Both the position numbers and the translations under genes were made by a program. A DNA stretch of 20,353 nt from an uncultured Muribaculaceae bacterium. Its GTDB lineage: Bacteria > Bacteroidota > Bacteroidia > Bacteroidales > Muribaculaceae. How positions within the stretch are numbered: position 1 is the stretch's first letter; each line of letters starts with the position of its first letter. The stretch is from positions 1 to 20,353 of the forward strand of contig CALHWU010000121.1 in NCBI GenBank assembly GCA_938039795.1, read 5' to 3'. This document shows, piece by piece, positions 16,717-20,353 of this stretch. The notes beneath the pieces are model-generated. The model did no database searches and was not told the origin of the DNA. It was given only the letters and a program-made list of their open reading frames with translations.

Positions 16717-17135
16717 AGCCCGATCATCGCTAAAGATTCATCTTCATGGCGCTCCATAATCTCACGTTCACCCGGACCTTTGTCGTCGATCCCACACAGA
16801 TGCAGAATGCCGTGGATAATGACGCGCATCAGTTCGCGCCCATATGGCTGGCTAAACTGATCAGCATTAGAGCGGACTGTATCGAGCGATATGACGATGT
16901 CGCCGGAGACAGTGCGCTCATCGGAATAATCGAAAGTGATTATGTCGGTATAGTAATCATGATCGAGAAACTGGCGGTTGACCTCCAGTATCTTTTCGTC
17001 GTCGCAGAAAAGGTAGCCTATCTGCCCCACTCCCCTGCCCTGCCGGGCCGCTACATCGATGATCCATTTTTCGACGGCGGCAAAATCGAGCGCTGGCATA
17101 TCAATGCCCTGGCTGTTCCATGAAATCTGTTTCAT
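16713..17135 (-). CDS. ybeY: Endoribonuclease YbeY (rRNA maturation factor)
   Basis: A 140-residue single-strand endoribonuclease involved in 16S rRNA 3' maturation and ribosome quality control. The core NRQFLDHDYYTDIITFDY, with GDIVISLDTV after it, and the metal motif HGILHLCGIDD (from H108) identify the family. The ligands would be H108, H112 and D118: the third histidine of the usual HxxxHxxxxxH is aspartate here, as I recall for other Bacteroidota YbeY proteins. I place the start at ATG 17135 (MKQISWNSQGIDMP) because this is where family similarity begins. ATG 17141 adds only two residues. A frame reaching 17174 would add a hydrophobic, non-conserved stretch (MLFFSFLITF). The stop overlaps the mnmG start. 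Confidence 0.9.
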   Translation of the reverse strand: MKQISWNSQGIDMPALDFAAVEKWIIDVAARQGRGVGQIGYLFCDDEKILEVNRQFLDHDYYTDIITFDYSDERTVSGDIVISLDTVRSNADQFSQPYGRELMRVIIHGILHLCGIDDKGPGEREIMERHEDESLAMIGL

Positions 17136-17143
17136 AACCATCA

Positions 17144-17174
17144 CAAAAGTAATCAAAAACGAAAAAAATAGCAA
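17144..17174 (-). promoter_or_regulatory. Candidate promoter immediately upstream of ybeY
   Basis: Read on the minus strand, TTG (complement of 17172-17174), 20 bases, then TACTTTTG (complement of 17144-17151) fits the Bacteroidota -33/-7 consensus. The -7 box ends only 8 bases before ATG 17135, so the transcript would have almost no leader. It would drive the ybeY-mnmG-apt-uvrC unit if real. Confidence 0.45.
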
Positions 17175-17338
17175 TACTCCCGTTATATCAATTTTTTAGA
17201 CCAAAATCCGACAAAAACGCATTATATCGTATCGACCTATACATCAGTGCAATACGTCAATTTCAACACTCCGACATTCAAAAATTCACCATCGCCCCGA
17301 AAACCCCACGCGAATATTCAACTCTCAAAACCGTAAAA

Positions 17339-17371
17339 ATATTTCCCTTAATTTATATTTTGGGGAAATAT
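17339..17371. repeat. Operator-like inverted repeat upstream of the lipoprotein gene
   Basis: ATATTTCCC (17339-17347) and GGGAAATAT (17363-17371) are perfect 9-base inverted arms with a 15-base spacer. The repeat ends 21 bases before the -7 box at 17393 and so overlaps the expected -33 region. That position suits a repressor or activator site. No regulator gene is adjacent. Confidence 0.5.
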
Positions 17372-17392
17372 AACTATTCTCAATAAATTTCA

Positions 17393-17400
17393 TAAATTTG
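17393..17400 (+). promoter_or_regulatory. -7 element for the lipoprotein gene
   Basis: TAAATTTG matches TAnnTTTG and lies 50 bases before the ATG at 17451. No good -33 TTG stands at the standard distance, which would suit a promoter that depends on an activator, perhaps through the inverted repeat at 17339-17371. Confidence 0.5.
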
Positions 17401-17450
17401 CAGGCGAACAACAACCGTCATCAAAATAGAGAAGACAACAGATATCAATA

Positions 17451-18638
17451 ATGCGACTGACAAAATTAATTCAATTGATTGCCGCAATGACGGCGACAAT
17501 CGTATCCCTACAGTCATGTACAGACAGTAAGAAAACAAATAATGCCTCCAACGAAAGAATTATAGTCGACTTAACACCCGATCCGGAGGCAGAGATAAAA
17601 CTGTCCGATTATTTCCTTCCCGAATATGAGACAATCATACTTAAAGGTAATCTGATCGGATGGATCAACAGTGTATCAAAGACTGATTCGCTTATTATTG
17701 TGGAGGGTAATGGCGAGAACGGATTACTACACACCTTCGACAAAAACGGAAATTATATCCGCCCACTGCTCCAAAAGGGCCAAGGCCCTGATGAAGTAAA
17801 AGGACTCTCGACAATAAAGATCAGAGACAACAAAGTTTTTGCCCTTGTCAATTACGGCAAGGAATTATGGACTATCGATCCATATTCAGGTAAAGTGGAA
17901 GATAAAATACAGATTCCCGATATAGCTTTGTATCCCGAAGATTTCGCATTCATCGGCAATGACATCGTGTTCTACAAGCACAATACTAATCTTGCACTGC
18001 CCGACGAGCAAAACAATCTTTATGTCTACGATCCGACACTCGACAGCATAAAGGCCTGCTACGGTTCAATCGACGCTGAAGCCTGCGAATATATCAGTTT
18101 CTCGCGCAATGGCTCTATTGATAACCTTGATGACACTACGGTGTATTACATGAATGCATTTCAGCAAGGCGTCGACAAGCTTGACATCAACGGTTTGCAC
18201 AGAAAAGTGGAATTTTCTGAAAACGCATTTACCTTTCCCGAAGCCAAACTTCATGGCCCTAACACATTCATGGGATTCATTGAATATTGCAAATCGTGCG
18301 ACTACATTTGGGGACATGTCGAAATTTTCCCTACCAGCAATCTCATACTGTCGCGCTTCATCCATAAAGAAAAAAACTACTTTAACATCATAAATCTGAA
18401 TGCCAAAAAATCACAATCGGCACTATATATTCACGACGACATAGTGACCGGATCCACGTTTGATCTTTCCATAGACAACTGGGGAAATATTGCCGGAACG
18501 ACTGACCGTGAAATCTATTTCATATACCCTGCCGAGCTGCTTGTCAATGAAAATATGGAGTCGTCTAAAACGATATCACCTTTCAGCGGGATGAGTGCCG
18601 ACGACAACGACGCGATAATAATCCTCAGAGAGCGGTGA
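17451..18638 (+). CDS. Lipoprotein with predicted six-bladed beta-propeller
   Basis: A 395-residue lipoprotein with an SPII signal: hydrophobic segment LIQLIAAMTATIVSL, then lipobox LQSC with the lipidated cysteine at C23. A polar linker (TDSKKTNNASNE) precedes a repetitive beta-rich domain. Short hydrophobic strands with turn motifs such as TFDKNGNYIRPLLQKGQGPD (95-114), ELWTIDPYSGK and NLYVYDPTLDS resemble the six-bladed propeller lipoproteins that are abundant in Bacteroidota (DUF4934/DUF5128-like). Their function is unknown. G+C is about 43% in two 60-base stretches I counted (17701-17760 and 18121-18180), well below neighbours, which points to recent acquisition or different selection. 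The stop is 6 bases from the stop of the convergent MATE gene. Confidence 0.8.
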   Translation: MRLTKLIQLIAAMTATIVSLQSCTDSKKTNNASNERIIVDLTPDPEAEIKLSDYFLPEYETIILKGNLIGWINSVSKTDSLIIVEGNGENGLLHTFDKNGNYIRPLLQKGQGPDEVKGLSTIKIRDNKVFALVNYGKELWTIDPYSGKVEDKIQIPDIALYPEDFAFIGNDIVFYKHNTNLALPDEQNNLYVYDPTLDSIKACYGSIDAEACEYISFSRNGSIDNLDDTTVYYMNAFQQGVDKLDINGLHRKVEFSENAFTFPEAKLHGPNTFMGFIEYCKSCDYIWGHVEIFPTSNLILSRFIHKEKNYFNIINLNAKKSQSALYIHDDIVTGSTFDLSIDNWGNIAGTTDREIYFIYPAELLVNENMESSKTISPFSGMSADDNDAIIILRER

Positions 18639-18644
18639 GGAAGG

Positions 18645-20039
18645 TCAGGCACTGAGAGGCACCGAGCTTTTTTCGCGGCTCTCACGCGACAGACGGCGCT
18701 GCAGACGTATCGCAGCCGTCACCACCATCACTCCTGTAATGATCCATGTGATGGGATAAATCATCATCAGCACCTCAAACGTATGGTGCGTCCTGGCTAT
18801 TGTATATACCCATGCCAGACGAAGTATGCACGTACCGAAGATCGTCAGCACCATCGGACTGACCGAATGGCCAAGTCCGCGCATGTAGGATCCGCCGACC
18901 TCGTAGCTGCTCGCCAGACACTGAAACACTAGAACCGTGTGAAATCTTATCATGGCGTAGCGGGCTACTTCCGGATCAGATGTGAAAATGCCTATGCAGA
19001 AATTTTCCTGCCATACGATCAGGGCGTTGGCAGCCGCACAAAGCCCGACGCTCATCAGCATGCAGAGCGTCACGACGCGCCGGCAGCGGTCGAGCTTGCC
19101 CGCTCCATAATTCTGCCCTGTGAAAGCGATCGCGGCAGCATTGAATCCGACAACTATATAGTAGCAGTAGGACTCATATGTCAGCGCCGTGGCCGATCCC
19201 GCCACTGCATCGGATCCGAAACTGTTGATCGCCGACTGAATAAAGATGTTGGATATGGAGAACACCATGCCCTGCAGGCCGGCCGGAATGCCGATCTGGA
19301 GCATCTTGCGGAAATCGGCCATGGAGAAGTCACGCCGGCCGATGCGCAGGCGCAATGTCACCGGATCGGGCTCCTTCATGAGGAATATCACTATGATGAA
19401 AGCATTGACGGCATTGGCTATGACGGTAGCCCAGGCCACACCGTCGACACCCATCCCTAAAACAGCCACAAACAGCCAGTCGAGCACAAAATTGCATAAC
19501 GTAGCGACCAGCAGAGAATAAAACGGGAGGCGGGTGTCGCCAACCGAACGCATGATTGCCGAACCGAAATTATAGATCATCGTGAACGGCATGCCGCAGA
19601 AATATATCCGAAGATACTGCGCGGCAAGATCGATCACATCATCGGGAGTCGACATTGCCTCAAGAATGGGGCGTGCCAGCCCTACACCAAGCAGCAGCAG
19701 CAATGCCCCGGAAAGAAGCGACACGACCGCTACTGTCGACACCGACCGTATTACGGCCTCCGGATGTTTCTGACCGAGATAATTGGCTATGACGACATTG
19801 GCACCGACAGCTATGCCTAAAAAAAGATTGACAAGTATGCTTATTATAGGGCCGTTGCTGCCAACCGCCGCTATGGCCTGACTCGTGGAATAGCGGCCGA
19901 TGACAGCCACATCGACAGCATTAAACGATTGCTGCAGGATGCCGCTCGCTATCAGCGGTATCGTGAAAACGAAAATTTTCCCGGCCAAAGGGCCGTTGAG
20001 CATATCGACCTGACCGGCAGTCCTGACTCTTGTTGACAT
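18645..20039 (-). CDS. MATE-family efflux transporter
   Basis: A 464-residue inner-membrane protein with about 12 predicted helices in two related halves. It is a multidrug and toxin extrusion exporter that would use a Na+ or H+ gradient. Typical MATE sequence includes the N-terminal half IPLIASGILQQSFNAVDVAV and IVANYLGQK-like loop (VVIANYLGQKHPEAVIRSVS), the helix with GSAIMRSVGDTRLPF, and in the second half FNAAAIAFTGQNYGAGKLDR. A basic tail (RLQRRLSRESREKSS) follows the last span. Substrate is not predictable; multidrug or metabolite export is usual. It has its own strong promoter at 20064-20095. Confidence 0.92.
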   Translation of the reverse strand: MSTRVRTAGQVDMLNGPLAGKIFVFTIPLIASGILQQSFNAVDVAVIGRYSTSQAIAAVGSNGPIISILVNLFLGIAVGANVVIANYLGQKHPEAVIRSVSTVAVVSLLSGALLLLLGVGLARPILEAMSTPDDVIDLAAQYLRIYFCGMPFTMIYNFGSAIMRSVGDTRLPFYSLLVATLCNFVLDWLFVAVLGMGVDGVAWATVIANAVNAFIIVIFLMKEPDPVTLRLRIGRRDFSMADFRKMLQIGIPAGLQGMVFSISNIFIQSAINSFGSDAVAGSATALTYESYCYYIVVGFNAAAIAFTGQNYGAGKLDRCRRVVTLCMLMSVGLCAAANALIVWQENFCIGIFTSDPEVARYAMIRFHTVLVFQCLASSYEVGGSYMRGLGHSVSPMVLTIFGTCILRLAWVYTIARTHHTFEVLMMIYPITWIITGVMVVTAAIRLQRRLSRESREKSSVPLSA

Positions 20040-20063
20040 CCTTGACGATTACTTTTTCCATTG

Positions 20064-20095
20064 CAAAGTTACAATATTCTCCGCTAATATTTCAA
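20064..20095 (-). promoter_or_regulatory. Strong Bacteroidota-type promoter for the MATE gene
   Basis: On the minus strand TTG (complement of 20093-20095, inside TTTTG), 21 bases and TAACTTTG (complement of 20064-20071) match the primary sigma consensus. The -7 box ends 24 bases before the ATG at 20039, giving a short leader. Confidence 0.75.
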
Positions 20096-20158
20096 AACCC
20101 AACTCACTCCGGAGATTGTTATAATTAAGTTTTAATGATCTATTTCATCTCTGGAAAT

Positions 20159-20347
20159 ATGACAGAGCCTATCGACAACAAACAGTCTGAAACAAACATA
20201 TCATCTTCAGCCGGCGACAACACTTCCGCCATGGGCAGAGCGCTGGTCGCCGATCCGCGCTATTACTGGTTTCTCGTGACCTACCTTGTAGGTCTCAGGT
20301 ACAACCGTCCGCGATGGCGTATTGAAACCTGTCGATATAGACTCTAA
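20159..20347 (+). CDS. Short hypothetical protein, possibly membrane-associated or a gene remnant
   Basis: A 62-residue frame (70 if ATG 20135 is used) that I do not recognise. The first half is polar and Ser/Asn/Asp-rich (MTEPIDNKQSETNISSSAGD). A short hydrophobic stretch follows (YYWFLVTYLVGL), and the end is basic (RYNRPRWRIETCRYRL). The abrupt switch to a basic tail and the stop inside a promoter suggest either a genuine small protein or the truncated front of a larger membrane protein. No convincing promoter lies upstream: TAAGTTTT at 20126-20133 is a one-mismatch -7, and would favour the 20159 start. A 7-base stem with a 3-base loop (20278-20294) lies within the coding sequence. Confidence 0.4.
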   Translation: MTEPIDNKQSETNISSSAGDNTSAMGRALVADPRYYWFLVTYLVGLRYNRPRWRIETCRYRL

Positions 20348-20352
20348 CTTTG
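20322..20352 (+). promoter_or_regulatory. Promoter pointing out of the window's right edge
   Basis: TTG (20322-20324), 20 bases, and TAACTTTG (20345-20352) match the -33/-7 consensus as well as any site in the window. It implies a plus-strand gene starting just beyond 20353. The TAA of the -7 box is also the stop codon of the preceding short ORF. Confidence 0.65.
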
Positions 20353-20353
20353 C

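Noticed and set aside
16713..17174. Extended start of YbeY at 17174 giving a hydrophobic N-terminus
   Set aside because: YbeY is cytoplasmic, and the added residues are AT-rich intergenic translation lying across a promoter match.
1..20353. CRISPR, phage, insertion sequence, toxin-antitoxin, tRNA or rRNA genes
   Set aside because: No regularly spaced repeats, transposase, integrase, terminal inverted repeats or cloverleaf-like sequence were seen.

Overview
The window looks like chromosomal DNA of a Bacteroidota bacterium, most likely order Bacteroidales and plausibly a gut Muribaculaceae-type lineage (family is inference). The evidence is the gene content (RuvB tail followed by a flippase, DUF389 protein, secreted GH29 fucosidase, SPII-type beta-propeller lipoprotein, ybeY-mnmG-apt-uvrC order), promoters of the Bacteroidota type (-33 TTG, about 20 bases, -7 TAnnTTTG), and no consistent Shine-Dalgarno sequences. 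Most genes are GC-rich in codon use.

Layout. (1) 2-3456, plus strand: end of ruvB, a Wzx/MATE-like flippase, ribonuclease Z and tadA, packed as an operon. (2) 3470-7930, minus strand: DUF389 membrane protein, GT4 glycosyltransferase, radical SAM protein and LD-carboxypeptidase, with ATGA or near-zero spacing at two of three junctions. (3) 7931-8426: a 496-base divergent intergenic region with a promoter and inverted repeats. (4) 8427-9824, plus: a secreted alpha-L-fucosidase with its own promoter and a strong terminator. (5) 10016-17135, minus: ybeY, mnmG, apt, uvrC, an M24 aminopeptidase and an EamA transporter, probably one long housekeeping operon. (6) 17451-18638, plus: an AT-richer lipoprotein with a predicted six-bladed propeller. 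(7) 18645-20039, minus: a MATE exporter with a very good promoter. (8) 20159-20347, plus: a short ORF of unknown function whose stop codon lies inside the -7 box of a promoter pointing out of the window.

Most genes are housekeeping: recombination and repair (ruvB, uvrC), tRNA and rRNA maturation (rnz, tadA, mnmG, ybeY), purine salvage (apt), peptide and cell-wall turnover (aminopeptidase P, LD-carboxypeptidase), and envelope glycan work (flippase, GT4, fucosidase). I found no CRISPR array, phage, insertion sequence or defence system.

The most notable non-coding signal is a perfect 16-base copy of the chromosome-partition site parS at 14816-14831, in the gap between mnmG and apt. It suggests that this window lies in the origin-proximal, ParB-bound part of the chromosome. 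Weaker but checkable signals are an operator-like dyad upstream of the lipoprotein promoter, a near-perfect 30-base palindrome after the EamA gene, a GC-rich hairpin in the divergent intergenic region, and a promoter so close to ybeY that its mRNA may be leaderless.
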